From Solitalea longa (GTDB lineage Bacteria > Bacteroidota > Bacteroidia > Sphingobacteriales > Sphingobacteriaceae), in assembly GCF_002920915.1 (NCBI RefSeq), contig NZ_PQVF01000003.1, forward strand, positions 248,001-312,000: DNA of 64,000 nt. Reading direction: 5' to 3'. Both the position numbers and the translations under genes were made by a program. The notes under the pieces are model-generated. The model ran no database searches and was not told the origin of the DNA. It saw only the letters and a list, made by a program, of their open reading frames with translations. Of this stretch, positions 54,898 through 63,931 are shown in pieces. Position 1 is the first letter of the stretch. Every line of letters starts with the position of its first letter.

Positions 54898-54979
54898 GCG
54901 GAAGTGGCGTAATTGGTAGCCGCACCAGACTTAGGATCTGGCGCCGCGAGGCGTGGGGGTTCGAGTCCCTTCTTCCGCA
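54898..54979 (+). tRNA. tRNA-Leu (anticodon UAG)
   Basis: The acceptor stem GCGGAAG pairs with CTTCCGC (54972-54978), with discriminator A54979. The anticodon stem CCAGA/TCTGG encloses the loop CTTAGGA with anticodon TAG, which reads the Leu codon CUA and other CUN codons. A long variable arm and T-arm GGGGGTTCGAGTCCC follow, as in class II tRNAs. CCA is not encoded. Confidence 0.95.
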
Positions 54980-54990
54980 CAGGAAAATAA

Positions 54991-55027
54991 AAGAGCAGTT
55001 CAGGTTAATTCCGAGACTGCTCTTTTT
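54991..55027 (+). terminator. Terminator behind tRNA-Leu
   Basis: AAGAGCAGT (54991-54999) pairs perfectly with ACTGCTCTT (55016-55024), and the stem runs into a T-run. Confidence 0.8.
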
Positions 55028-55112
55028 GTTTATGACTATTTTAATAGTGTCGCTATTTTTAAATTAGTTAGGAAAAAATAAAGAAAAAAACTAGCTTTGC
55101 GCCTCCAAAATG

Positions 55113-55163
55113 CGGACGGATGCGAGAGAAGGTAAAGAAGCAGTTTTCCTTCTTCCGCACAGA
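55113..55163 (+). pseudogene. Decayed tRNA-Leu copy or integration scar
   Basis: GCGGA (55113-55117) resembles the tRNA 5' end, and CCTTCTTCCGCACAG (55149-55163) is a perfect 15-base repeat of the tRNA 3' end plus flank (54968-54982). The centre of a tRNA is missing. It is either a deleted tandem copy or the footprint of an element that integrated at the tRNA 3' end. Confidence 0.5.
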
Positions 55164-55169
55164 ATACTA

Positions 55170-55195
55170 TCCTCCGTATATGTGGAGGATTTTTA
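55170..55195 (+). terminator. Terminator-like hairpin upstream of tig
   Basis: ATCCTCC (55170-55176) pairs with GGAGGAT (55185-55191), followed by TTTT. It may end transcription that reads through the tRNA remnant. Confidence 0.65.
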
Positions 55196-55260
55196 ATTTA
55201 AAAACAAACGAGTATTAATGAATACTCATCTGGTAGATCAAAAAATAATTCTTTTTTAAG

Positions 55261-56607
55261 ATGAATATCACCCAAGAAAAAATCAACGACTTAAGCTCAG
55301 TAGTAACTATCAACATTAAGCCTGAAGACTATAAAGCTAAAGTAGAAAAAGCAATTAAAGAGCAAGGTAAAAAAGTACGTATGCCAGGTTTTCGTCCGGG
55401 TATGGTGCCTGCAGCTCATATTAAGAAGCTTTACGGTAAAAGCATTCTGGTTGATGAGATCAACAACCTGCTTTCGGATTCGTTGAACAATTATATTGCC
55501 GACAATAAATTAGAGGTTTTGGGTCAACCATTGCCTAAAGTTGACAAGGATAAAAACTACAACTGGGATTTTGAAGATTCATTTGAATTTAGTTATGAAT
55601 TAGGTTTAGCACCTGAATTCAAAGCTGAATTCTCTTCAAAAGATAAGTTCAAAAAATACAAAATCACTGCTGACGCAGAAACCATTAAAAGTCGTACCGA
55701 AAGCTTACAACGTGCTTACGGTAAAATGACTAACCCAGAGGTTTCAGAAGAAGGAGATAGCTTATACGGTGATTTCGCTCAATTAGCTGAAGATGGTTCA
55801 GTACTTGAAGGCGGAATTGCTCATACTACTTCATTACGTATTGAATTAGTAGAAGATGCTAAAATCAAAAAATCATTGGTTGGCTTGAAAAAAGATGATG
55901 TTGTTTCTTTCGATATTCAGAAAGCTTATAAAAACAATGCTCATCAGATTCACAATCTCTTAAATATCAGCGAAGAAGAAGCTGAAGCATTAAAAGGAAA
56001 CTTCCAGTTTACAGTTAAAAACGTTAACCGTTTAGAAGCTGCTGAATTGAACGAAGAATTCTTTGCAAAAGTATTCCCTGATGGCAGCGTAACAACTGCA
56101 GAAGCATTCAATGCTTATGTTATTGAGGAGATTGAGAAACAAATGGAAATGAACGCTGATCGTAAATTCTCAAATGATATTTACGAGTACGCATTAGCTA
56201 ACATCAAATTCGAACTTCCTTCAGATTTCTTAAAACGTTGGTTAAAAGCTACCAATGAGCAATTAAGCGATGAAGAATTGGAAAAAGATTTTGATTCATT
56301 TGAGAAGAACCTTAAATGGACTTTGATCGAAAACAAACTTGTTCAATCGAACAATCTTGAGATCAAACCTGAAGAGGTGGTTGCATTAGCTAAAGAGCGC
56401 ATTTCTGCTCAGTTTGCAATGTACAGTCCAACCCCAATTGATGATACTCAGTTGAACCAGTATGCTAGCAACTTCCTGCAAGATCGTGAACGTGCTACTC
56501 AAATGTATAATGAGGTTCGTAGCAACAAAGTATTTGAGTTCTTAAAAAGCACTGTTGCAACCGAGGAAAAAGTAATCGATTATAAGTCATTCCTTGAGTT
56601 GAAGTAA
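55261..56607 (+). CDS. tig: Trigger factor (ribosome-bound chaperone)
   Basis: The 448-residue protein has an N-terminal ribosome-binding domain with RMPGFRPGMVPAAHIKKLYG, the trigger-factor signature loop (here GFRPGM where many bacteria have GFRxGK). A short degenerate middle domain and a helical C-terminal substrate-binding domain follow. It shields nascent chains and has low overall conservation in this phylum. It precedes clpP and clpX, the conserved tig-clpP-clpX order. Confidence 0.93.
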   Translation: MNITQEKINDLSSVVTINIKPEDYKAKVEKAIKEQGKKVRMPGFRPGMVPAAHIKKLYGKSILVDEINNLLSDSLNNYIADNKLEVLGQPLPKVDKDKNYNWDFEDSFEFSYELGLAPEFKAEFSSKDKFKKYKITADAETIKSRTESLQRAYGKMTNPEVSEEGDSLYGDFAQLAEDGSVLEGGIAHTTSLRIELVEDAKIKKSLVGLKKDDVVSFDIQKAYKNNAHQIHNLLNISEEEAEALKGNFQFTVKNVNRLEAAELNEEFFAKVFPDGSVTTAEAFNAYVIEEIEKQMEMNADRKFSNDIYEYALANIKFELPSDFLKRWLKATNEQLSDEELEKDFDSFEKNLKWTLIENKLVQSNNLEIKPEEVVALAKERISAQFAMYSPTPIDDTQLNQYASNFLQDRERATQMYNEVRSNKVFEFLKSTVATEEKVIDYKSFLELK

Positions 56608-56645
56608 TTCAAATGAATTTTGACGTCATATTGTCATAAATATTG

Positions 56646-56679
56646 GAAATCTGTCATGCACATGACAGATTTCTTTTTT
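56646..56679 (+). terminator. Rho-independent terminator of tig
   Basis: GAAATCTGTCATG (56646-56658) pairs perfectly with CATGACAGATTTC (56661-56673), with a T-run. It separates tig from clpP; the remaining 212 bases to clpP are AT-rich and show no other feature. Confidence 0.85.
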
Positions 56680-56891
56680 AGTGGCAATTTGTTGATTAAA
56701 AGATAATTAGATGATTTTGATGCCTTGCTGAACATTTTTAAAATCAGCTAATCCGGTACAAGGTTTTTTATGTATGATATTTGATTATATTAGTTTTATA
56801 AGCAAATAAACAAAAGTTAACTATTGAGTACTGATGCTCAATTGTTTAGGTTCAGAAAATATTGAAACAGTAAAAATCTAATTTAAAATAC

Positions 56892-57599
56892 ATGAAAGAC
56901 AGAATCGACAGAAACGAATTTCGTAAATACGCTGTAAAACATCACCGTATTAATAGCCTTGCAGTTGACGGTTTTATCTCTCGTGTTGAGAGCAGAAAAT
57001 TGCCAACCAATATTACTCCGTATATTATCGAGGAACGCCCTATGAATGTTGCTTCAATGGATGTGTTTTCTCGTTTAATGATGGATCGTATCATTTTTTT
57101 AGGTGATCCAATCTATGATGTTACAGCAAACATCGTACAGGCTCAGTTGTTGTTCCTTCAATCAGTAGACGCTAAACGAGATATTCAACTATATTTGAAT
57201 AGTCCGGGAGGCTCAGTTTACGCGGGTTTAGGTATTTATGATACCATGCAGTTTGTAGAGCCTGATGTAGCAACTATTTGTACAGGAATGGCAGCCTCTA
57301 TGGGTGCTGTATTATTGTGCGCAGGTGCTGCAGGTAAACGTGCAGGTTTGGCACATTCAAGAGTGATGATTCACCAGCCAATGGGTGGTGCCGAAGGACA
57401 AGCTTCAGACATTGAAATCACCGCTCGTGAAATTGGTAAATTGAAGAAGGAATTATATGAGATCATCGCACGTCATAGTAATCAACCGTATGAAAAAGTA
57501 TGGGAATGCTCTGACCGCGATTACTGGATGATTGCCGATGAAGCGAAAGCCTTTGGTATGATCGACGAAGTATTGACCTCAAACAGAGAGACTAAATAA
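56892..57599 (+). CDS. clpP: ATP-dependent Clp protease proteolytic subunit
   Basis: The 235-residue serine peptidase has its catalytic Ser136 in CTGMAASMGAVLL and His161 in MIHQPMGG, with the third residue in the following helical part. The N-terminus is about 40 residues longer than in E. coli ClpP and could be a propeptide. It forms a barrel that degrades proteins unfolded by ClpX, which is encoded 96 bases downstream. A large inverted repeat lies between the two genes. Confidence 0.96.
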   Translation: MKDRIDRNEFRKYAVKHHRINSLAVDGFISRVESRKLPTNITPYIIEERPMNVASMDVFSRLMMDRIIFLGDPIYDVTANIVQAQLLFLQSVDAKRDIQLYLNSPGGSVYAGLGIYDTMQFVEPDVATICTGMAASMGAVLLCAGAAGKRAGLAHSRVMIHQPMGGAEGQASDIEITAREIGKLKKELYEIIARHSNQPYEKVWECSDRDYWMIADEAKAFGMIDEVLTSNRETK

Positions 57600-57610
57600 T
57601 TTTAAGTGCG

Positions 57611-57682
57611 ATTTTAGAAGTACAAAGTACAAGTAAATGAGTTATACTCATCTGTACTATTCTGAAATTGTACTTCTAAAAT
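57611..57682. repeat. Long imperfect hairpin between clpP and clpX
   Basis: ATTTTAGAAGTACAA (57611-57625) is a perfect 15-base inverted repeat of TTGTACTTCTAAAAT (57668-57682). Inside, AGTAC/GTACT and ATGAGT/ACTCAT continue the stem. The word GTACTTCTAA also occurs in the repeat block at 44 kb, so this may be a member of the same repeat family. Confidence 0.8.
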
Positions 57683-57695
57683 CTAAAGTTAGATA

Positions 57696-58937
57696 ATGAG
57701 TAAGAATCAAAAAGATGTAAGGTGTTCATTTTGCGGATCTTCTAAACAAGATGTTGCTTTAATGATCGCTGGTATCGACGGACATATTTGTGATCGCTGC
57801 CTTGAGCAAGGTTACCAGATATTGAATGAGGAGACTGTTCAGAACAAGGCTAAAAAGGCACAACTTGAATTGAACCTGGTTAAACCTGTGGAAATCAAAA
57901 AGCATCTCGATCAATATGTAATTGGACAAGATGATGCTAAGCGTGTGCTTGCTGTGGCTGTTTACAACCATTATAAAAGGTTGAATCAAAAGATTGATAA
58001 GGATGAGGTAGAGATTGAAAAATCGAATATTCTTATGGTTGGTGAAACAGGTACAGGTAAAACGCTTTTAGCCAAAACCATTGCTAAAACTTTGCATGTG
58101 CCTTTTTGTATTTGTGATGCTACTGTTTTAACGGAAGCCGGATACGTTGGGGAAGATGTTGAAAGTATTTTAACGCGTTTACTCCAAGCTGCTGATTATG
58201 ATGTAGCCGCAGCCGAGCGTGGCATCGTTTATATCGATGAAGTGGATAAAATTGCCCGTAAAAGTGATAACCCTTCGATCACTCGCGATGTTTCCGGTGA
58301 AGGTGTTCAGCAGGCTTTGTTGAAAATCTTAGAAGGTACTGTTGTAAATGTTCCGCCTCAGGGTGGACGTAAACATCCTGATCAAAAAATGATTGCTGTT
58401 AACACCGGCAATATTTTGTTCATATGTGGTGGTGCATTTGATGGTATTGATAAAAAAATCGCCAATCGTTTACAAACACAGGCAATTGGCTATGGAGCAA
58501 GAAAAAATACGGAGAAAGTAGATAAGAGCAATATGCTTCAATACATAACTCCAAAAGATTTAAAAAGCTTTGGCCTGATTCCAGAATTGATTGGTCGGGT
58601 ACCTGTTCTTACTTATTTGAATCCTTTAGATCGTGATACATTACTTTCAATTTTAATTGAGCCTAAAAATTCACTGATCAAACAATATGTCAAATTGTTC
58701 TCTTACGAAGGCATTAAGCTTTCTTTTGAAAATGATGTGTTAGAGTATATTGTGGATAAAGCAATGGAATTTAAGCTGGGTGCCCGTGGTTTGCGTTCTA
58801 TCTGCGAAGCCATTATGATTGATCATATGTTTGAATTGCCTTCAGTTAATGATGTAAAAGAACTTGTGATCAGCCTGGACTATGCCAGAGAGAAGTTTGA
58901 AAAATCAGCCAATATGAAGAAGTTGAAAGCGGCCTGA
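57696..58937 (+). CDS. clpX: ATP-dependent Clp protease ATP-binding subunit
   Basis: The 413-residue AAA+ unfoldase begins with the C4 zinc-binding domain ([11 protein letters not shown] and CDRC), followed by Walker A GETGTGKT, Walker [12 protein letters not shown] and the pore-loop segment GYVGED. It delivers substrates to ClpP. All core motifs are present and the length is normal. A perfect terminator follows. Confidence 0.97.
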   Translation: MSKNQKDVRCSFCGSSKQDVALMIAGIDGHICDRCLEQGYQILNEETVQNKAKKAQLELNLVKPVEIKKHLDQYVIGQDDAKRVLAVAVYNHYKRLNQKIDKDEVEIEKSNILMVGETGTGKTLLAKTIAKTLHVPFCICDATVLTEAGYVGEDVESILTRLLQAADYDVAAAERGIVYIDEVDKIARKSDNPSITRDVSGEGVQQALLKILEGTVVNVPPQGGRKHPDQKMIAVNTGNILFICGGAFDGIDKKIANRLQTQAIGYGARKNTEKVDKSNMLQYITPKDLKSFGLIPELIGRVPVLTYLNPLDRDTLLSILIEPKNSLIKQYVKLFSYEGIKLSFENDVLEYIVDKAMEFKLGARGLRSICEAIMIDHMFELPSVNDVKELVISLDYAREKFEKSANMKKLKAA

Positions 58938-58962
58938 TCTAAAAAAAATGATACAGACAAAT

Positions 58963-58994
58963 AAAAAAAGAGATTAGAAATAATCTCTTTTTTT
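58963..58994 (+). terminator. Rho-independent terminator of clpX
   Basis: AAAAAAAGAGATTA (58963-58976) pairs with TAATCTCTTTTTTT (58981-58994) around a GAAA tetraloop. The 365 bases from here to the next gene start at 59360 are AT-rich and show no further gene. Confidence 0.9.
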
Positions 58995-59359
58995 ATTTGT
59001 GAAAAGTTGCCCCAATATCTGCCTAAGACGAATTAGTTAAAAATTATTTTTAATGGTTAAGTTTTTGTTAATTGTTGATAACTTTATGTTATAATTTATG
59101 ATAATAATTTTATGTCATAAAAATTAAAATGATAAAATTTAATCGATATTTAATATATTTACTTATTATTATATTTGCAGGTAAATTTTCATTTTTATTA
59201 AGCAAATTTAAAACGTTAATCAATCTATTTTTTGCCGCTCTAAATGCTCAAAAAATGACTTTTTTGTCATTTTTTTTGAAAGTTATCCATTGCAAATACA
59301 TCATTAACCAACTTTTGCTTATGGAACTCGTATACATGCCAAAACCCAAGCCCAACCCA

Positions 59360-61897
59360 ATGAAATTCAAAAGCTGTATCACAGTCCGGCTAGCCGCATT
59401 AGTGAGTTTATTGTTGACTATTGTTTTAGGCCAACAGGCAGCTGCATTTCCTTCACTTCTATCAGTGAAGAACAAAACCGATATTAACCATCAGTTATAT
59501 TTTTCGTTTTTAGATCAAACTACTTTTGGGTTTGCTGCGATCTCCAATAACTTTATAATTCAGCCTACTAATCCTGGTAATTGTCCTGCCACATTTTTTG
59601 ATCCTTCAGCAATTGTGGGTACTGACGCATTACCTACCGGAACAACTTATAAATGGCAAAAGAGTATTGATTTAGGAGCTACCTGGGCCGATATTGGTAT
59701 AGCCACCCGCGATTATAATCCGCCAACTTTAGTAAAAACCACCTGGTATCGTCGTATTGCACTAAATGGATCTGATCAGGATATCAGTAATATTATTCGT
59801 TTTGTAATTGCGCCTGTAACTGTAGGTAATAACACTATCACAAAAGATCAGGATCTTGTTTCAGGAGCCACCCCAAAACTGCTGGCAGGTTCAACTCCAA
59901 ATGGAGGTGATGGAATGAGCTACGAATATTTGTGGGAGCAATCTACTGATGGTGAAAACTGGCAAGTAGTATCGGGAACTTTTGACGCAAAAGATTACCA
60001 GCCTCAGGCTATAACTGTAACCACTTATTTTCGCCGAACGGTCAAAATGGGACTTTGTACTGAACTCAGAAGCAATACCGTTAAGATTTCAATTGTTCAG
60101 GTTCAAATTTCAAACAATACCATTATCCAACCATTAGATAATGAAAAATGTGGTATTGCAAGTTTTGACCCTCAGCCGATCACTGGTGCAGCGGCAACAG
60201 TTACAATTGGAGCTACGCTTACTTATCAATGGGAGCGAAGCGTTGATGGTGGTGCTACTTATAGTGATATTCCGGGAGCGAAGACTCAAAATTATGACCC
60301 GCCTTCCCTAACTCAAACGGTTAGGTTTAGACGTAAAGTAATTGCAGATACCAAAACTGATTATAGTAATACTGTATTTATTATAGTAAACCCTGACGGT
60401 ATAACAAACAATACGATTTATGCAATTTCGGATGTTAAGGCCGGAGTAACTCCTGAATTGATTGCCGGCAGTGATCCATTGCCAACAGGACGGGTTTATG
60501 ATTACCAATGGGAGCAAAGTGATGATAATTCTAGCTGGTCGCCAGCAATAGGAACCGTATCTGGTAAAAACTATCAGCCTCAACCATTAACAAAAACAAC
60601 TTACTTCCGCCGAAAAATAGGTTCAGGGGTATGTCCATCAACAATAAGTAATTCGATAAAGGTAACGGTCCTTCCATCATTACCTATCTCAAACAATAAA
60701 ATTACTGCTCCGCCAACTACAGTGTTTTGTGGTTTGGCATCCGTTGACCCAAGTGTTATTACAGGTACAACCGCAAATAACGTGATCTCATATCAATGGC
60801 AGCAAAGCTTTAATAATAGTACCTGGGGTAATATTACTGATGCGGTATCAATAAATTATGATCCATCGAACTTAACCCAAAAGACTTATTTCCGTCGTAT
60901 TGCCATTGCCGGTTCATTAAGAGACACCAGTAATGTGGTTCCTTTTATTGTAACTCCCATAGCACTTGATAATAATGAAATAATAAGTCCAGCACAATCT
61001 ATTCAATCGGGAGGGGTGCCAAGCGTTATAGCTGGTTCACAGCCAAGCGGAGGTGATGGAACTTATAAATATTTCTGGGAGAAGAGTGAGGGAGGCCAAA
61101 ATAACTGGGTTGCCGCAACGGGAGTTAATAATCAAATAAACTATCAGCCTCCATCGCAAACTGCTCCGGTTTATTACCGCAGAACGGTTACTTCAGGAGC
61201 CTGTACGATTACCAGTGAAAAATACCTCGTAGCTATTATTACTACTGCTGATTTGGTTATTGAAAAAACTGGAGGTATTAGTGATGATGTGGAAGGAGCT
61301 GTTCAGTTTAATATTAAGATCACTAACAATGGTCCTCAGGATGCCAGCAATGTGTTGGTTACCGATACTTTAAGTGATGACCTTGTTTATATTTCAGCTA
61401 AATCTGATGATGGTATAATTGATTATGATCCGGTTAAAAAAATAATTACCTGGGAAATTGATGAATTGCCCGATCAAAAGGAAATGAAATTAAGGATCAA
61501 CGCTACTCCGTTAAAAAATCGAAATATCAAAAATACCGCATATATACAAGCTTCAGTGGTGGATATTGATCTGTCTAATAACTTATCCAAAGCAATTATT
61601 AAAGAAGTAACATTCGGAATTGATGAAGCATCGGTTCCAAATATGATTACACCGAATGGGGATGGTAAAAATGATGTATTCAAAGTTCCGAACATTGCAA
61701 GTTTCCCGGCCAATGAGTTAACGATTATGGACCGTTGGGGTAACCGCGTTTTTACGATCAAAGGATATCAAAACGATTGGAGTGGAGAAGGGCTGCCGGA
61801 AGGCACTTATTTCTATGTATTAAAAATTACCGTTGGAAATAAGTTGAAGGTGTATAAGGGATTTATGACATTAATGAGAAGCAGAATCAGTGGTTAA
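59360..61897 (+). CDS. Type IX secreted repeat protein with a gliding-motility-associated C-terminal domain
   Basis: I choose the ATG at 59360 because it gives a clear signal peptide (MKFKSCITVRLAALVSLLLTIVLG); in-frame ATGs at 59321 and 59336 and a longer frame from 59129 exist. The mature protein has about six repeats of roughly 95 residues with the pattern W-(E/Q)-x-S ... Y-x-P ... T-x-(Y/F)-x-R-R. A DUF11-type domain (LVIEKTGG ... FNIKITNNGPQDASNVLVTDTL) follows, then a type B sorting domain (NMITPNGDGKNDVFKVPN, LTIMDRWGNRVF, LPEGTYFYVLK). It is likely a large surface adhesin exported by the type IX system. Confidence 0.92.
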   Translation: MKFKSCITVRLAALVSLLLTIVLGQQAAAFPSLLSVKNKTDINHQLYFSFLDQTTFGFAAISNNFIIQPTNPGNCPATFFDPSAIVGTDALPTGTTYKWQKSIDLGATWADIGIATRDYNPPTLVKTTWYRRIALNGSDQDISNIIRFVIAPVTVGNNTITKDQDLVSGATPKLLAGSTPNGGDGMSYEYLWEQSTDGENWQVVSGTFDAKDYQPQAITVTTYFRRTVKMGLCTELRSNTVKISIVQVQISNNTIIQPLDNEKCGIASFDPQPITGAAATVTIGATLTYQWERSVDGGATYSDIPGAKTQNYDPPSLTQTVRFRRKVIADTKTDYSNTVFIIVNPDGITNNTIYAISDVKAGVTPELIAGSDPLPTGRVYDYQWEQSDDNSSWSPAIGTVSGKNYQPQPLTKTTYFRRKIGSGVCPSTISNSIKVTVLPSLPISNNKITAPPTTVFCGLASVDPSVITGTTANNVISYQWQQSFNNSTWGNITDAVSINYDPSNLTQKTYFRRIAIAGSLRDTSNVVPFIVTPIALDNNEIISPAQSIQSGGVPSVIAGSQPSGGDGTYKYFWEKSEGGQNNWVAATGVNNQINYQPPSQTAPVYYRRTVTSGACTITSEKYLVAIITTADLVIEKTGGISDDVEGAVQFNIKITNNGPQDASNVLVTDTLSDDLVYISAKSDDGIIDYDPVKKIITWEIDELPDQKEMKLRINATPLKNRNIKNTAYIQASVVDIDLSNNLSKAIIKEVTFGIDEASVPNMITPNGDGKNDVFKVPNIASFPANELTIMDRWGNRVFTIKGYQNDWSGEGLPEGTYFYVLKITVGNKLKVYKGFMTLMRSRISG

Positions 61898-61912
61898 GAT
61901 AAAAGAGGTAAA

Positions 61913-63931
61913 ATGATTAAAAAAATACAACTGCTGTTTTCCTTATGTTTGCTATTTGCTCTGCCAGCTATGGCACAGCAGGATGCGCAATTCAGCCAGT
62001 ATATGTTCAATGGATTATATATCAATCCGGCGTATGCGGGCTATAAGCAAAACCTGAACATTAATACCTTTTACCGTACGCAGTGGACGGGTTTTCAGGG
62101 ATCTCCCCGAACCATGACACTTTCGGTGGATGCGCCCATGTATGATAATGCAATGGGTTTAGGTTTTCAGGTAGCAAGTGACAAAATAGGATATTCTGAC
62201 GAGCTATCGGCTTATGGTATTTATTCTTACAGATTACAGCTCGATGATGAAGAATCGCGATTAGCTTTTGGCTTAGGCGTTGGCTTTTATCGTTATGCCT
62301 TTAAAGGATCCAACAGTATTGTGGATGACCCGAGTGATCCATTGTATTCTGACAATAATTCAAGTACCATCCATCCAGAAATCAAATTCGGATTGTTTTT
62401 TAATTCGGATCGGTTTTATGCAGGGCTTTCGGCAAACAATTTATTATCACCTTATCTTAAGTACGAACCCGATGCAAGTACATTGGCACCTAAAAAATCG
62501 ACGCAGGTATATTTAACTGCAGGTGCTGCCTTACCGCTGAGTGATTATGTGGTGATGAAGCCATCATTTTTAATCAAGCAAGATGTTAAGGGATATTCAA
62601 CCATCGATATCAATACCTTTTTCTTATTGTATGACAAAGTTTGGGTAGGAGGATCTTTCCGTAATAGTTTCAGATTCATCAATAAACTACCTAATCAACC
62701 TGTATATAATACTAATGCTGCTGTTTTAATGACTGAGCTATTCCTTAGCGAGAAGTTCAGATTAGGATATGCCTATGATATGTCATTGAGTGCGGTAAAA
62801 GACCTTAATGCCAGTTCACACGAAATTTCTTTGAGCTACAGTTTAGATGTTGAGGATCTTTTCCCTCCAAGATCGCCTAGTGCGGGTAATGTAAGAGGGA
62901 TTACCGAACGTGCGGATAAGGCTGAACGGGAAGCAAAACAAAAAGAAAAACCGAAAGAACCGGTAAAAGAACAACCTAAAGCTCCGGCACCGGAAAAACC
63001 GAAGCCAGAACCTAAAAAAGAAGAGCCTAAAGCTGTTGATAATAGCTTGCAGGAAAAAGCAGCGAAAGAAGCCAAAATTAAAGCAGAGGCCGAGGAGAAA
63101 CAAAAACGCGAGGCGGAAGCGAAACAGGCCGAAGAGCAAAAAGCTGCTAAAGCACAGGCCGAAGCAGAGGCGAAGAGGAAACGTGAGGCAGAAGCTAAAC
63201 AAGCTGAAGAGATGAAAGCTGCTGAAGCTCAAAAAGCGAAAGATGAAGCGAAAGCTAAAGCACAAGCCGAAGCCGAAGCGAAGAAAAAACGTGAAGCGGA
63301 AGCTAAGCAAGCGGAAGAACAGAAGGCTGCTGAAACTCAGAAAGCAAATGATGAAGCGAAAGCTAAGGCACAAGCAGAAACTGAAGCGAAGAAAAAACGC
63401 GAAACGGAAGCTAAGCAAGCTGAAGAACAGAAGGCTGCCGAAACTCAGAAAGCAAATGATGAAGCGAAAGCTAAGGCACAGGCAGAAACTGAAGCGAAGA
63501 AAAAACGTGAAGCTGAAGCTAAACAGGCTGAAGAACAAAAGGCTGCTGAAGAGCAAAAAGCGAAGGATGAAGCTAAAGCTAAAGCCATGTCAGAGGCGGA
63601 AGTGCAGAAAAAACGTGAACAGGAAGAAAAAGATAGAGTTAAACAGGAAGAGCGTGCAATAGCTGAACAGAAGAAACGTGAAGCTGATGAAAAACGTGAA
63701 ACGGAACGTAAAGTTCGTGAGGCTGAAAAAGAAAGAAAACTAGCAGAGCAACGTGAACGTGATGCCGAAAAAGAGAAAGAACGCCTGGCGAAAGAGAAAG
63801 AAGAGCAAATGAAGGCGAATGAAACTCCATTCGAACGTGAGGAAAGACGTAAAGCTGAAAAAGAAGAAGAAAAACGAATTAAGAAATTAAAACGAATGAA
63901 AGGGGCAATGGCCTCACCAAGGTATTTCTAG
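61913..63931 (+). CDS. PorP/SprF-family protein with a long Lys/Glu/Ala-rich repeat tail
   Basis: The signal peptide (MIKKIQLLFSLCLLFALPAMAQ) is followed by a PorP/SprF barrel domain to about residue 310 (QDAQFSQYMFNGLYINPAYAGYK, RTQWTGFQGSPRTMTLSVDAP, SLSYSLDVEDLFPP). Such proteins help type IX secretion or anchoring of substrates, and the gene often follows a type B substrate gene as here. Family members usually stop near residue 310-340. This one continues with a Pro/Lys linker and about 300 residues of charged helix that contain four 36-residue repeats. The tail resembles TolA domain II in composition, so it may span the periplasm (inference). Confidence 0.9.
   Translation: MIKKIQLLFSLCLLFALPAMAQQDAQFSQYMFNGLYINPAYAGYKQNLNINTFYRTQWTGFQGSPRTMTLSVDAPMYDNAMGLGFQVASDKIGYSDELSAYGIYSYRLQLDDEESRLAFGLGVGFYRYAFKGSNSIVDDPSDPLYSDNNSSTIHPEIKFGLFFNSDRFYAGLSANNLLSPYLKYEPDASTLAPKKSTQVYLTAGAALPLSDYVVMKPSFLIKQDVKGYSTIDINTFFLLYDKVWVGGSFRNSFRFINKLPNQPVYNTNAAVLMTELFLSEKFRLGYAYDMSLSAVKDLNASSHEISLSYSLDVEDLFPPRSPSAGNVRGITERADKAEREAKQKEKPKEPVKEQPKAPAPEKPKPEPKKEEPKAVDNSLQEKAAKEAKIKAEAEEKQKREAEAKQAEEQKAAKAQAEAEAKRKREAEAKQAEEMKAAEAQKAKDEAKAKAQAEAEAKKKREAEAKQAEEQKAAETQKANDEAKAKAQAETEAKKKRETEAKQAEEQKAAETQKANDEAKAKAQAETEAKKKREAEAKQAEEQKAAEEQKAKDEAKAKAMSEAEVQKKREQEEKDRVKQEERAIAEQKKREADEKRETERKVREAEKERKLAEQRERDAEKEKERLAKEKEEQMKANETPFEREERRKAEKEEEKRIKKLKRMKGAMASPRYF
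63161..63592 (+). repeat. Four tandem 108-bp repeats inside the PorP-like gene
   Basis: Units start at 63161, 63269, 63377 and 63485. Each encodes 36 residues of the type EAEAKKKREAEAKQAEEQKA followed by AETQKANDEAKAKAQA. The DNA is nearly as conserved as the protein, especially between units 2 and 3, so copy number is likely to vary by slippage or recombination. Confidence 0.92.

Noticed and set aside
59129-59359. Longer start of the type IX secreted protein at 59129
   Set aside because: The extra 77 residues are AT-rich hydrophobic sequence without a usable signal layout, whereas the start at 59360 gives a standard signal peptide.
63243-63662. 139-codon plus frame and 237-codon minus frame in the repeat tail of the PorP-like gene
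   Set aside because: Low-complexity codons of the Lys/Glu/Ala repeats stay open in other frames; the translations are pure Lys/Arg or Phe/Leu runs.
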